Source: Polaribacter tangerinus
Lineage (GTDB): Bacteria > Bacteroidota > Bacteroidia > Flavobacteriales > Flavobacteriaceae
Reading direction: 5' to 3'
DNA length: 64,000 bases
Assembly: GCF_038024095.1 (NCBI RefSeq)
Contig: NZ_CP150668.1
Coordinates: 1,922,001 to 1,986,000, forward strand
The notes below the pieces were generated by a model. It worked only from the letters and a program-made list of their open reading frames with translations, searched no databases and was not told the origin of the DNA. Position 1 is the first letter of the stretch. Each line of letters opens with the position of its first letter. Positions 17,647-26,593 of the stretch are shown piece after piece. The translations under genes and the position numbers were made by a program.

Positions 17647-19047
17647 TTAAGCGTTTAAAGGTTGTCCGTCCCAAGCAGCTTTTGCAGCTTCTTTTACAGC
17701 CTCTGAGTAGGTTGGATGACCATGGCAAATTCTTGCAAGATCTTCTGCAGAAGCTCTAAACTCCATGGCAACAGCAGCTTCCATAATTAAATCTGCTACA
17801 CGTGCTCCTACCATATGAACACCTAAAATTTCATCGGTATTTTTGTCTGCTAAAACTTTTACAAAACCATCTATATCTCCACTTGCTCTAGATCTGCCTA
17901 ATGCTCTCATAGGAAATTTACCAGCTTTATAGTCTATTTTTGCAGCTTTTAATTCGTCTTCTGTTTTACCAACAGCTGCAGCTTCTGGCCATGTGTATAC
18001 AATACCCGGAATTAAGTTGTAGTCGATATGTGGTTTTTGACCAGCAATAAATTCTGCTACAACAACACCTTCTTCTTCTGCTTTATGCGCCAACATTGCT
18101 CCTTTTACCACATCTCCAATAGCATAAATGTTACTTATGTTAGTTTGTAAATGATCATTTATTGTTATTTGACCGCGTTCGTTTACCTCTATTCCTACTT
18201 TTTCTAATCCTAATCCTTCGGTATATGCCTTTCTTCCAACAGAAACCAAGCAGTAATCACCAGAAAATTCAATTTCTCTATCTTTTTTATCGGTTGCTTT
18301 TACCGTAACTGAATCGCCATTTCTAACTACAGAGGTAACTTTATGACTTGTGGCAAATTTTATTCCTTGCTTTTTAAATACCTTTTGTAATTCTTTAGAA
18401 ACATCTGTATCCATGCCAGGTACAATTTTATCCATATACTCTACAACGGTAACTTCTGCGCCCAATCTTTTATATACAGAACCAAGTTCTAAACCAATTA
18501 CACCGCCACCAATTACTATTAAGTGCTTGGGAACTTCAGGAAGTTTTAATGCCTCGGTAGAAGTTATTATTCGTTCTTTATCTAACTCTATAAATGGTAA
18601 GTTTGCAGGTTTAGAGCCAGTTGCAATAATAATATTTGTACCTTCTATAACTTCAGATGAACCATCGTTTTTTGCAATATTAACGTGTGTATTATCAACA
18701 AATGAACCTAAGCCTTCGTAAACATCAATATTGTTTTTGTCCATTAAATATTTAATTCCACCTGTAGTTGTTTCTACAACTTTGGCTTTTCTGTCTACCA
18801 TTTTGCCAAAATCGAAGGTTGGCTTTTCTACAGATATACCATGTTCTTCAAAATGATTTACAGCATCATAATAATGATGTGAAGAGTCTAACAAAGCTTT
18901 CGATGGAATACATCCAACATTTAAACATGTTCCACCAAGTGTGGCATATTTTTCTATTAAAGCAACTTTTTTACCTAATTGAGATGCTCTAACTGCAGAA
19001 ATATATCCACCAGGACCAGAACCAATAACAATAATGTCGTATTTCAT
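17647..19047 (-). CDS. lpd: Dihydrolipoyl dehydrogenase (E3)
   Basis: This 466-residue FAD enzyme re-oxidises dihydrolipoamide for 2-oxoacid dehydrogenase complexes. The N-terminal FAD-binding GSGPGGYISAVRA is followed by the redox disulfide GGTCLNVGCIPSK (Cys41/Cys46). A second Rossmann motif, GGGVIGLELGSV, near residue 178 binds NAD. AIGDVVKGAMLAHKAEEEG contacts FAD, and the C-terminal HGHPTYSEAVKEA carries the catalytic His-Glu pair. Length and order are standard. It stands alone, with its own -7 box and terminator, and no E1 or E2 genes are near. Confidence 0.96.
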   Translation of the reverse strand: MKYDIIVIGSGPGGYISAVRASQLGKKVALIEKYATLGGTCLNVGCIPSKALLDSSHHYYDAVNHFEEHGISVEKPTFDFGKMVDRKAKVVETTTGGIKYLMDKNNIDVYEGLGSFVDNTHVNIAKNDGSSEVIEGTNIIIATGSKPANLPFIELDKERIITSTEALKLPEVPKHLIVIGGGVIGLELGSVYKRLGAEVTVVEYMDKIVPGMDTDVSKELQKVFKKQGIKFATSHKVTSVVRNGDSVTVKATDKKDREIEFSGDYCLVSVGRKAYTEGLGLEKVGIEVNERGQITINDHLQTNISNIYAIGDVVKGAMLAHKAEEEGVVVAEFIAGQKPHIDYNLIPGIVYTWPEAAAVGKTEDELKAAKIDYKAGKFPMRALGRSRASGDIDGFVKVLADKNTDEILGVHMVGARVADLIMEAAVAMEFRASAEDLARICHGHPTYSEAVKEAAKAAWDGQPLNA

Positions 19048-19105
19048 GAGTACGTTTTTTCGTATTACGTGTAATTATTAAATTACTATTTTACTAAATG
19101 TTCTA

Positions 19106-19113
19106 CAAAAATA
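19106..19113 (-). promoter_or_regulatory. -7 box of the lpd promoter (reverse strand)
   Basis: The reverse strand reads TATTTTTG, 58 bp before the lpd start, in the gap between divergent lpd and the haem-binding gene. Confidence 0.5.
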
Positions 19114-19182
19114 CGTATATTTTCATAAAATAAAGTGAGAATTTAGTAGTTTTACACGATAAAAATATTTGAAAATTATACC

Positions 19183-19656
19183 ATGAAAGTTGTAAAAAAA
19201 AGTTTGTTTGTTGTAGCCGTAATTTTTGTAGTTACACAGTTTTTTAGACCACAAAAAAATACTGGCAATATTGCTACAGTAACAGCTTTTGAAGCCGAAA
19301 CAAAACCGCCAGCTTCTGTAAAAAATATACTGAGAACTTCTTGTTACGACTGTCATTCGAGCTCTACTAATTATCCTTGGTACAATGTAATTACACCTGT
19401 TAATTATTGGTTAGAAAGTCATATTAAAGACGGTAAAAAGCACTTAAACTTTTCGAAGTGGAACACGTATTCTTTGAAAAGAAAGGAGCATAAAATGGAC
19501 GAGCTTCATGAGGAAGTAGCGGAAGGCAAAATGCCATTAGATTCTTATACATGGACGCATGCCGACGCAAATTTAACGCCAAACCAAATTGCAGAAATTG
19601 TTACTTGGGCTAAAAATATTCAACAAAATTACAAACAACAGTTATCTTCTAAATAG
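19183..19656 (+). CDS. Membrane-anchored haem-binding domain protein
   Basis: This 157-residue protein has one N-terminal hydrophobic segment (residues 7-20) that anchors it or directs export. A short c-type haem domain follows: CYDCHSS at residues 54-60 is a CxxCH haem-attachment motif, followed by STNYPWYNVITPVNYWLESHI, typical of the Haem_bd family. A later HEEVAEGKMPL and a C-terminal YTWTHADANLTPNQ fit the same family, in which a downstream Met often provides the second iron ligand. It is divergent from lpd. The next gene starts at the base after its stop. Confidence 0.85.
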   Translation: MKVVKKSLFVVAVIFVVTQFFRPQKNTGNIATVTAFEAETKPPASVKNILRTSCYDCHSSSTNYPWYNVITPVNYWLESHIKDGKKHLNFSKWNTYSLKRKEHKMDELHEEVAEGKMPLDSYTWTHADANLTPNQIAEIVTWAKNIQQNYKQQLSSK

Positions 19657-20907
19657 GTGCAAAAAAAAACAGTTTTAATTATTGGTACTGTTTGGGTAGA
19701 ACCAACATCATCTGCAGCCGGAAAAAGAATGTTGCAACTAATTTACCAGTTTTTAGAGCAGCAATATTCAGTTGTTTTTGCAACAACTAGTATAAAAACA
19801 GACAATGCTTTTTCATTATCATCAATTGGTGTAAAAGAGGTTGTTATTCAGTTAAATAATGCCTCTTTTGATGATTTTATTTGCCAATTAAAGCCACAAA
19901 TTGTGTTATTCGATCGTTTTATGACAGAGGAACAATTTGGTTGGCGTGTTTCAGAACAATGTCCGAATGCAATTCGTGTTTTAGATACCGAAGATTTGCA
20001 TTGTCTTCGAATTACAAGAGCACTTTGTCATAAAAAAAAGTATAAATTTTCTTTAGAATATCTATTAAGTCAAGAAATTACTAAAAGAGAAATTGCTGCT
20101 ATTTTAAGATGCGATTTGTCTTTAATCATTTCTACTTTTGAAATGGAATTACTTAAAAATACGTTTAAAATTGACGAACGTATTTTGCTATACTTGCCTT
20201 TTTTGTTCGATAAAATATCTATTGAACAGCAGCAAAGCTGGAAAAAATTCGAAGAAAGGGCACATTTCATTTTTATAGGTAATTATTTGCATAAGCCCAA
20301 TGTAGACGCAGTTTTAACATTAAAAAATGAAGTTTGGCCTTTGATAAGAAAGCAATTGCGAGAAGCAGTTTTGCATGTTTATGGCGCATATGTAAGTCAG
20401 CAAATAAAACAACTGCACAACGAAAAAGAAGGTTTTATTGTTAAAGGGTATGCAACCGATGCAAATTTAGTTGTAGGGCAAGCTAAAGTAGTTTTAGCGC
20501 CTTTAAATTTTGGAGCAGGTATAAAAGGAAAATTAACAGAGGCAATGTGCTGCGGTACTCCCAGTGTAACTACTTCTATAGGAGTAGAGGGGATGTCTTT
20601 GGAACTACCATGGAATGGTTTTGTAACAGATAATTATTCAGAATTTTCTAAAAAAGCTATTTCTCTATTTACTCATAAAAGTAGTTGGAATATTGCACAA
20701 CAAAACGGAGTTGAAATTATAAATACGCTTTATAACAAAGACGAAAAAGGAATATTATTTTTTGAAAAATTAGCTACAATTATTCAGCATTTAGAGAAGC
20801 ACAGAGCATATAATTTTTTGGGCAGTTTACTTCAGCATCAAACTATGCAAGCTACAAAGTATATGAGCAAGTGGATTGAAGAAAAAAACAATAAAAATTT
20901 AAAATAA
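19657..20907 (+). CDS. GT-B glycosyltransferase-like protein
   Basis: This 416-residue protein starts at a GTG placed immediately after the stop of the haem-binding gene, so the two are coupled. The N-terminal half resembles the acceptor domain of GT-B glycosyltransferases (IGTVWVEPTSSAAGKRML). The C-terminal half has FIGNYLHKPNVDAVL and GYATDANLVVGQAKVVLAPLNFGAGIKGKLTEAMCCGTPSVTT, the donor-site pattern of GT4-like enzymes with the glutamate-containing loop in LTEAM. No signal peptide is seen. Donor and acceptor cannot be told from sequence. It converges on the next gene with a one-base gap. Confidence 0.8.
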   Translation: MQKKTVLIIGTVWVEPTSSAAGKRMLQLIYQFLEQQYSVVFATTSIKTDNAFSLSSIGVKEVVIQLNNASFDDFICQLKPQIVLFDRFMTEEQFGWRVSEQCPNAIRVLDTEDLHCLRITRALCHKKKYKFSLEYLLSQEITKREIAAILRCDLSLIISTFEMELLKNTFKIDERILLYLPFLFDKISIEQQQSWKKFEERAHFIFIGNYLHKPNVDAVLTLKNEVWPLIRKQLREAVLHVYGAYVSQQIKQLHNEKEGFIVKGYATDANLVVGQAKVVLAPLNFGAGIKGKLTEAMCCGTPSVTTSIGVEGMSLELPWNGFVTDNYSEFSKKAISLFTHKSSWNIAQQNGVEIINTLYNKDEKGILFFEKLATIIQHLEKHRAYNFLGSLLQHQTMQATKYMSKWIEEKNNKNLK

Positions 20908-20908
20908 G

Positions 20909-22123
20909 TTATTGGTTAGGTTCATAGTCTAGTGGTAATGAATTGCCAAATTTTTCGAAAGACCAATATCCCTCATAAAACACATCTAAAGGATACATTA
21001 GTTCTCCGTTTTTATCGATTGGAGTTGCTTTTTTCATCGGAATAAGGTTGGAAGATTGCGGATAAGCAGCTCTTGTTTTACCAAACATATTTCTTAAAAT
21101 ATATCCTTTCTCTTCTAGTTCTTTGGTGTAAATAACCATAAGATAGTAATCGAAGTTTATATATGTTAAACCGTTTTTAATAAAAGTAAAATCGGTAATT
21201 GGTGCTTTTGTTTTATGAATTTTATCTACAAACTTGGGAAATTGTACTTTATTTAAAATATACAAAGCACTATCTAAAGCTGTTTTTGGGTTTTCAATTT
21301 TACTTGAAAAGAGTATTCTTTTGTTTTGTAATTTTATCAATTCTCTGGCCCTTTTAATTTCCTGTTCACTAGGTCTTTCAGGATTGGGAACACGTTTAAA
21401 AAGATGTACTAAAAAACCTTCTTCATAGGTATTTTTTCTCAATAAAGTTTGGTAAAAATGATTGTAAGAACCATTGTAAGCATTTTGTCTATTTTTTTTC
21501 CATTTGCGCTGTTTTCTCTTACCGCCTTTTAAGTTTTTGTATCTAGAGTATCCTAAATAGGTAACTCTATTATTATGTATGGTAAATTCTTCTAATTCAA
21601 AAATTACTTCATATCCTAAACTTTTATTTTTTATTTTTAATGGTTTTCTGGCAATTGCTGTTAGTATATTATTTTTTGCATCATAGTTAAAGTGTAATAC
21701 CTTCGGATTTAGAATATGGCAATCTTTAGCGAATTCTGTGGCACCAATAAACTCTCTTTTAAACGTTGCTAAGTTGTATTTCCAAGCATCATCATATATA
21801 GTTTTTTTAATAATTATCTCGTCTAGTGTGTTTTGTGTTTCTTCTAAAACAATTACCAATGGCTCTTTATAGGTTTCTGTATTTATGGGATATACTACCT
21901 TTTTGTAGCCTAAAAATGATACAATTAATTCAAAATTACCTTTTTTAGTTGGTATTTTAAATGAGCCGTCATTGGTGGTTGTAGTACCAATTTTTGTATT
22001 GTTAAAATAGACAGCAGCACCTTCTAAAGGACCAGATTTTTCATACACTGTTCCGCTTATTATAATTTGTGCACACAAATTACAGTGAACAAATAATACC
22101 CAAATTAATAGTAATTTTTTCAT
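20909..22123 (-). CDS. Secreted protein with CarboxypepD_reg-like N-terminal domain
   Basis: This is a 404-residue exported protein. The signal peptide ends at about residue 19 (HCNLCAQ). A CarboxypepD_reg-like beta-sandwich follows (SGTVYEKSGPLEGAAVYFNNTKIGTTTTNDG), the small domain found at the front of many Bacteroidota outer-membrane proteins, ending near residue 100. The remaining 300 residues are basic and aromatic-rich and lack the beta-barrel features of a TonB receptor, so this is not SusC. Similar flavobacterial proteins are of unknown function. It is transcribed leftward, 47 bp downstream of the M3 peptidase gene. Confidence 0.75.
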   Translation of the reverse strand: MKKLLLIWVLFVHCNLCAQIIISGTVYEKSGPLEGAAVYFNNTKIGTTTTNDGSFKIPTKKGNFELIVSFLGYKKVVYPINTETYKEPLVIVLEETQNTLDEIIIKKTIYDDAWKYNLATFKREFIGATEFAKDCHILNPKVLHFNYDAKNNILTAIARKPLKIKNKSLGYEVIFELEEFTIHNNRVTYLGYSRYKNLKGGKRKQRKWKKNRQNAYNGSYNHFYQTLLRKNTYEEGFLVHLFKRVPNPERPSEQEIKRARELIKLQNKRILFSSKIENPKTALDSALYILNKVQFPKFVDKIHKTKAPITDFTFIKNGLTYINFDYYLMVIYTKELEEKGYILRNMFGKTRAAYPQSSNLIPMKKATPIDKNGELMYPLDVFYEGYWSFEKFGNSLPLDYEPNQ

Positions 22124-22170
22124 TATGAAATAAATAATATACGTTTTTAAAACAGTGTTGCTTATACTAG

Positions 22171-24186
22171 TTAAATAAGTCCTGCTCTTCTAAGTAAGGC
22201 TTCTGGTTTTGGTTCCTGACCTCTAAACTGTTGGTATAGTTTCATAGGTTTTTGCGTGCCGCCCTTAGAAAGTACATATTCTTTGAACTTTGCAGCAATT
22301 TCTTTGTTAAATATTCCATGTTCTAAAAAATATTCAAAAGCATCTGCATCTAGTACTTCTGCCCACTTATAAGAATAATACCCTGCAGAATATCCACCCT
22401 GAAAAATATGTGAAAAAGCTGTACTCATTGCGTTTTCTGCAACTTCAGGGTATAGTTTCGTGTTTTTAAAAGCGTTGTTTTCAAACTCCTTAATAGAACT
22501 AACATGCAGCGAATCTTCTGTGTGCCACTTCATATCTAATAGTCCAAAACTTAACTGACGTAAAGTTTGCATTCCTTGATGGAAACTAGCAGATTCTTTA
22601 ATTTTTTCGATATACTTCATCGGAATAATTTCTCCGGTTTCGTAATGCTTCGCAAATAACTCTAGCGCCTCTTTTTGGTAACACCAATTTTCTAAAATCT
22701 GACTTGGTAACTCTACAAAATCCCAAGAAACAGAGGTTCCAGAAAGACTTTGGTAGGTTGTGTTTGCGAACATACCATGTAAGGCATGGCCAAATTCGTG
22801 AAATAAAGTGGTTACCTCGTTAAATGTAAGTAACGAAGGTTTGGTTTCTGTAGGTTTTGTGAAATTACAAACAATAGATACATGTGGTCTTTCATTAATA
22901 CCAGATTTTATTTTTTGACCTTTATAAGATGTCATCCAAGCTCCATTTCTTTTCCCTTTTCTTGGATGAAAATCAGCATAAAATAATGCTAATAGTTTAC
23001 CATTAATATCTTTTGCTTCATACGTTTTTACGTCTTCATGATAGGTGTCAATATTAAAAACTTCTTCAAAAGTGATGTCAAACAGTTTGTTGGCAATTGT
23101 AAAAACACCATTAATTACATTTTCTAATTTAAAATAAGGCTTTAACGCCTCTTGGTCTAAGTCGAAAATTTCTTTTTTAAGTTTTTCAGAATAGTAAGCT
23201 CCATCCCATTTCTCTATGTGTTCTATTCCGTCTATTTTTTTTGCAAAAGCAGTTAAATGCGCAAATTCTTTTTCAGCAGCAGGTTTTGCCTTTTCTAATA
23301 ACTCGTTAGAAAATGAAATTACTTTTTCTGGAGTTTCTGCCATTCTTTCTTCTAAAACGAAATGAGCATGTGTTTTGTAGCCTAGCAAATTGGCTCTTTT
23401 TTGTCTTAATCTTACAATGTCTAAAACAATTTGTTCGTTATTGTTTTTATTCTTTTGAAATCCTTTTTTGCCAGCGGCAATCGCCATTTCTTTTCGAAGT
23501 TCTCTATTTTCTGCATAAGTTAAAAAAGGGCCATAGCTTGGGTAGTCTAATGTAAAAATATACCCTTCCTTATTTTTTTCTTTTGCCAATTCTTTGGCAG
23601 CTTCTTTGGCAGATTCTGGCAATCCTGCAACATCTTTTTCTTGCATCAAATGCATTTGATAAGCGTTTGTTTCTGCCAAAACATTTTCTCCAAACTTTAA
23701 TGATAATTGAGAAAGTTGACTATCTATTTTTCTAAGTGTTTCTTTTTTGTCTTCAGATAAATTAGCACCATTTCTTGAAAAACTCTTATATTGCTTTTCT
23801 AAAAGCATTTTTTCTTCTTCATTTAAGGCTAGTTTATCTTTGTTGTCAAAAACCTGCTTTACTTTTTTAAAAAGGGAAGTATTTAAAGTAATATCATTTT
23901 TAAATTCACTTAAAAGAGGAGCAACTTCTTGAGCTATTTTTTGAATGCCTTCAGTTGTTTCTGCCGCATTTAAATTAAAAAAAATACTTGTTATTCTGTT
24001 TAGTTTTTCTCCACTAGCTTCTAAAGCCTCTGTAGTATTTTTAAAGCTTGGCTTTGCGGTATTTGTAACAATGGCATTCACTTCTTGTTTTGCAAGTGAA
24101 ATTGCTTTTTGTATGGCTGGTAAATAATGTTCTTCTTTAATTTCAGAAAAAGGGGCTGTAACAAAGTCTTTTAATAGTGGATTCAT
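22171..24186 (-). CDS. M3 family zinc metallopeptidase (oligopeptidase A / Dcp type)
   Basis: This 671-residue protein has no signal peptide. The zinc motif HEFGH stands at 463-467 within TLFHEFGHALHGMF, with the third-ligand helix ELPSQILENW about 25 residues later. GYSAGYYSYKWAEVLDADAFE near the C-terminus is the conserved M3 substrate-binding tyrosine region. Length and motifs fit the oligopeptidase A / dipeptidyl carboxypeptidase branch, which degrades cytosolic peptides. OpA and Dcp cannot be separated by eye. A -7 box (TAAATTTG) lies 20 bp before its start. Confidence 0.92.
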   Translation of the reverse strand: MNPLLKDFVTAPFSEIKEEHYLPAIQKAISLAKQEVNAIVTNTAKPSFKNTTEALEASGEKLNRITSIFFNLNAAETTEGIQKIAQEVAPLLSEFKNDITLNTSLFKKVKQVFDNKDKLALNEEEKMLLEKQYKSFSRNGANLSEDKKETLRKIDSQLSQLSLKFGENVLAETNAYQMHLMQEKDVAGLPESAKEAAKELAKEKNKEGYIFTLDYPSYGPFLTYAENRELRKEMAIAAGKKGFQKNKNNNEQIVLDIVRLRQKRANLLGYKTHAHFVLEERMAETPEKVISFSNELLEKAKPAAEKEFAHLTAFAKKIDGIEHIEKWDGAYYSEKLKKEIFDLDQEALKPYFKLENVINGVFTIANKLFDITFEEVFNIDTYHEDVKTYEAKDINGKLLALFYADFHPRKGKRNGAWMTSYKGQKIKSGINERPHVSIVCNFTKPTETKPSLLTFNEVTTLFHEFGHALHGMFANTTYQSLSGTSVSWDFVELPSQILENWCYQKEALELFAKHYETGEIIPMKYIEKIKESASFHQGMQTLRQLSFGLLDMKWHTEDSLHVSSIKEFENNAFKNTKLYPEVAENAMSTAFSHIFQGGYSAGYYSYKWAEVLDADAFEYFLEHGIFNKEIAAKFKEYVLSKGGTQKPMKLYQQFRGQEPKPEALLRRAGLI

Positions 24187-24205
24187 ATTCGATTTCTTAT
24201 TTCTA

Positions 24206-24213
24206 CAAATTTA
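24206..24213 (-). promoter_or_regulatory. -7 box of the M3 peptidase promoter (reverse strand)
   Basis: The reverse strand reads TAAATTTG, matching TAnnTTTG, 20 bp upstream of the start codon. Confidence 0.5.
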
Positions 24214-24288
24214 AATATTTTATTTTCCTTGAGGTTTCTTTGCCTTTATTTTGTGAACTTTTTGATGATAAAGATTTTTAAGTTTAGC

Positions 24289-24324
24289 AAAAAAAAAGAG
24301 CGCTTAATTTGGTATAAACGCTCT
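24289..24324 (-). terminator. Intrinsic terminator of purK-purE
   Basis: On the reverse strand AGAGCG pairs with CGCTCT around a loop of about 16 bases with partial internal pairing, followed by a run of nine Ts. It lies about 20 bases after the purE stop. Confidence 0.75.
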
Positions 24325-24345
24325 GATAAAGATTTTGAAAGAAAA

Positions 24346-24825
24346 TTATTTTCTTACTCTCTTAGAGGCTTCTTCTACTTTTAATTTTAAACCTTCTTTG
24401 TACGTAATTATTTTATCTAATACACATTTATCAGACGCACCTATAATTTGAGCTGCTAAAATTCCTGCATTTTTAGCACCGTCGAGAGCAACTGTAGCAA
24501 CGGGTACACCGCCAGGCATTTGTAAAATAGAAAGCACAGAGTCCCAGCCATCTATAGAATTTCTACTTTTTACGGGCACACCAATTACGGGTAGCGGACT
24601 CATGCTAGCTACCATACCTGGTAAGTGAGCGGCACCACCAGCACCTGCAATGATTACTTTTATACCTCGTAAGTGAGCATTTTTCGAATAATCTACTAAT
24701 TTTTCTGGTGTTCTGTGTGCCGATACAATATCTACTTCGATTTGAATGTCGAAATTTTCTAAAATATCGATTGCTTCTTGCATTATTGGAAGGTCTGAAT
24801 CGCTTCCCATTATTATTCCTACCAT
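24346..24825 (-). CDS. purE: N5-carboxyaminoimidazole ribonucleotide mutase
   Basis: This 159-residue class I PurE converts N5-CAIR into CAIR in purine synthesis. It begins MVGIIMGSDSDLPIM with the phosphate-binding SDSD. It contains VSAHRTPEKL (catalytic His region) and IAGAGGAAHLPGMVAS, and then PVIGVPVKS. It follows purK by 21 bp, which supports the two-step PurK/PurE route instead of class II PurE. Confidence 0.97.
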   Translation of the reverse strand: MVGIIMGSDSDLPIMQEAIDILENFDIQIEVDIVSAHRTPEKLVDYSKNAHLRGIKVIIAGAGGAAHLPGMVASMSPLPVIGVPVKSRNSIDGWDSVLSILQMPGGVPVATVALDGAKNAGILAAQIIGASDKCVLDKIITYKEGLKLKVEEASKRVRK

Positions 24826-24846
24826 TGGTTTGGATTATTTTTTAAG

Positions 24847-26004
24847 TTATTTAGAAATTACGCGAATTGTTTCTTTTACTTTTTGTGCTATTTCTCTTGC
24901 TTTATCTATTTCTGAATGAACAATAGTTACATGGCCCATTTTACGAAAAGGACGTGTTTCTTTTTTACCATAAATGTGTGGTGTAACACCCTCAATTTTT
25001 AATATTTCTTCAATGTTTTCGTAAACAACATCACCCGAAAAACCTTCCTCGCCAACCAAATTTACCATAATACCAGCTACTTTACTATCTGTGTTTCCTA
25101 GTGGTAAGTTTAAAATACTTCTTAAATGTTGTTCAAACTGATTGGTGTAACTTGCCTCTATAGAATAATGCCCAGAGTTGTGTGGTCTTGGAGCGACTTC
25201 GTTTACTAAAATAGTATTGTCTTCAGTTAAAAACATTTCTACCGCCAATAACCCAACAAAGTCTAAATCGGTTACTACTTTTAAGGCAATTTCTTTGGCT
25301 TTTTTAGCTATATCTGTTGTTACTCTGGCCGGACAAATAACGTATTCTACTTGGTTTGCTTCAGGATGAAATTCCATTTCTACTACTGGGTAAGTGGTGG
25401 TTTCTCCATTTAAGTTTCTTGCAACAATTACTGCTAGTTCATTTTTAAAAGGGATTAACTTTTCGGTAATACACGCTACATTTGGTAAACTTTCTAAATC
25501 GTTAATATTTCGAACTATTTTTACGCCATTTCCATCATAACCAAATTTGGTAGCTTTCCAAACAAAAGGAAAGTTGATAATATTGTTGTGATAAGAATGT
25601 TTGAGTTCTTCTAAATAAGCGTAGTGAGAGAAAGGAGCAGTAGGAATTTGGTTGTCTACATAAAAATGTTTTTGCCTAGCTTTACTTTGAATAATGCGTA
25701 AATCTTTGGGTTTAGGATAAATTTCTAAACCTTCTTCCTCTAATTTATCTAATGCATCTATATTTACATTTTCTATTTCTATGGTTAATAAATTTACCGT
25801 TTTGCCAAAATTATAAACGGCATCGAAATCGAGTAAATTTCCAACTACAAAAGTATTGCAGTAGGCTGCACAAGGGGCGTTTTTGTTATTGTCTAAAATA
25901 CTGGTGTGGATATCTAATTTTTGAGTTTCTGTAAGCAACATTCTGCCTAACTGACCGCCACCAAGAATGCCGAGTTTAAAATCTGAAGAGAAATAATTTT
26001 TCAC
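24847..26004 (-). CDS. purK: N5-carboxyaminoimidazole ribonucleotide synthase
   Basis: This 385-residue ATP-grasp enzyme makes N5-CAIR from AIR, bicarbonate and ATP. It opens with KLGILGGGQLGRMLL. ATP-grasp elements include WKATKFGYDGNGVKIV near residue 165 and VEMFLTEDNTILVNEVAPRPHNSGHYSIEA near 260. It stands immediately upstream of purE on the same strand and has its own -7 box. Confidence 0.97.
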   Translation of the reverse strand: MKNYFSSDFKLGILGGGQLGRMLLTETQKLDIHTSILDNNKNAPCAAYCNTFVVGNLLDFDAVYNFGKTVNLLTIEIENVNIDALDKLEEEGLEIYPKPKDLRIIQSKARQKHFYVDNQIPTAPFSHYAYLEELKHSYHNNIINFPFVWKATKFGYDGNGVKIVRNINDLESLPNVACITEKLIPFKNELAVIVARNLNGETTTYPVVEMEFHPEANQVEYVICPARVTTDIAKKAKEIALKVVTDLDFVGLLAVEMFLTEDNTILVNEVAPRPHNSGHYSIEASYTNQFEQHLRSILNLPLGNTDSKVAGIMVNLVGEEGFSGDVVYENIEEILKIEGVTPHIYGKKETRPFRKMGHVTIVHSEIDKAREIAQKVKETIRVISK

Positions 26005-26026
26005 GATTATTGTTGTTGTGTTTCAG

Positions 26027-26034
26027 CAAAAATA
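26027..26034 (-). promoter_or_regulatory. -7 box of the purK-purE promoter (reverse strand)
   Basis: The reverse strand reads TATTTTTG, 22 bp before the purK start. It overlaps the 3' end region of the Rieske-like gene on the same strand, which stops at 26055. Confidence 0.5.
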
Positions 26035-26054
26035 CACAACTAAATGCATTTTCA

Positions 26055-26480
26055 CTAAAAATTACTAATTCTAATTGACGTTCCGTTTTTTGTAACCCTG
26101 TATTCTCTGGCCGGACAATTAAATCCGGCTGTTTGTGGAGCGCCCCCAATAGCTTTACCAACTCCGTATTCACTATTATCGCAACTACATTTTAGTACAA
26201 TTCCTCTTTCAAACGTCATGGGTGACTCACAATCATTACTAGGGCAAATTCTGTCGTAAGCAATAAAATCGGTTCCGTTTACATTCACTAACAAAATACC
26301 TTTGGCACCTCCGTTTAAGTAACTAAAACCGCCAGGAACCAATGCGTTTATTAACTGCGGATTGTTTAAATCACTTGTAATATTAACAGGTAAGGCCCGT
26401 ACGCAATTTTCTGGTAAATCATTTCCTGAACAAGCTGTAAGAAAACTAAATACAAATAAGAAACTAACTTTTTTTAACAT
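26055..26480 (-). CDS. Rieske-like lipoprotein lacking the iron-sulfur histidines
   Basis: This 141-residue lipoprotein has lipobox LTAC (Cys17) followed by SGNDLPENC. The rest follows the pattern of a Rieske [2Fe-2S] domain, with FIAYDRICPSNDC and then VLKCSCDNSEYGVGKAIGGAP. In a working cluster these would be CxH and CxxH. Here the first motif reads CPS and the second CSCD, so both histidine ligands are missing. The C-terminal CPAREYRV matches the normal end of the fold. It is probably a structural relative that no longer holds iron. It is encoded upstream of purK on the same strand. Confidence 0.72.
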   Translation of the reverse strand: MLKKVSFLFVFSFLTACSGNDLPENCVRALPVNITSDLNNPQLINALVPGGFSYLNGGAKGILLVNVNGTDFIAYDRICPSNDCESPMTFERGIVLKCSCDNSEYGVGKAIGGAPQTAGFNCPAREYRVTKNGTSIRISNF

Positions 26481-26532
26481 ATAAATAAGAATTACTAGCT
26501 GTAATTAAAGATAGCAAGTTACAAATAATTTG

Positions 26533-26540
26533 TATATTTG
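26533..26540 (+). promoter_or_regulatory. -7 box of the greA promoter
   Basis: TATATTTG is an exact TAnnTTTG match. Transcription from about 26547 gives a leader of about 47 nt occupied by a terminator-like hairpin. Confidence 0.6.
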
Positions 26541-26546
26541 TTATTC

Positions 26547-26579
26547 AATCTCATTCCTGAAAAGGCAATGAGATTTTTT
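26547..26579 (+). terminator. Terminator-like hairpin inside the greA leader
   Basis: AATCTCATT (26547-26555) pairs perfectly with AATGAGATT (26567-26575), around a loop that can add two C-G pairs, and six Ts follow directly. It lies between the greA -7 box and the greA ATG at 26594. It therefore looks like an attenuator or the 3' end of a short leader RNA, not the terminator of a preceding gene: the neighbour on the left runs the other way. Confidence 0.7.
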
Positions 26580-26593
26580 AAATTAAAGAAACT

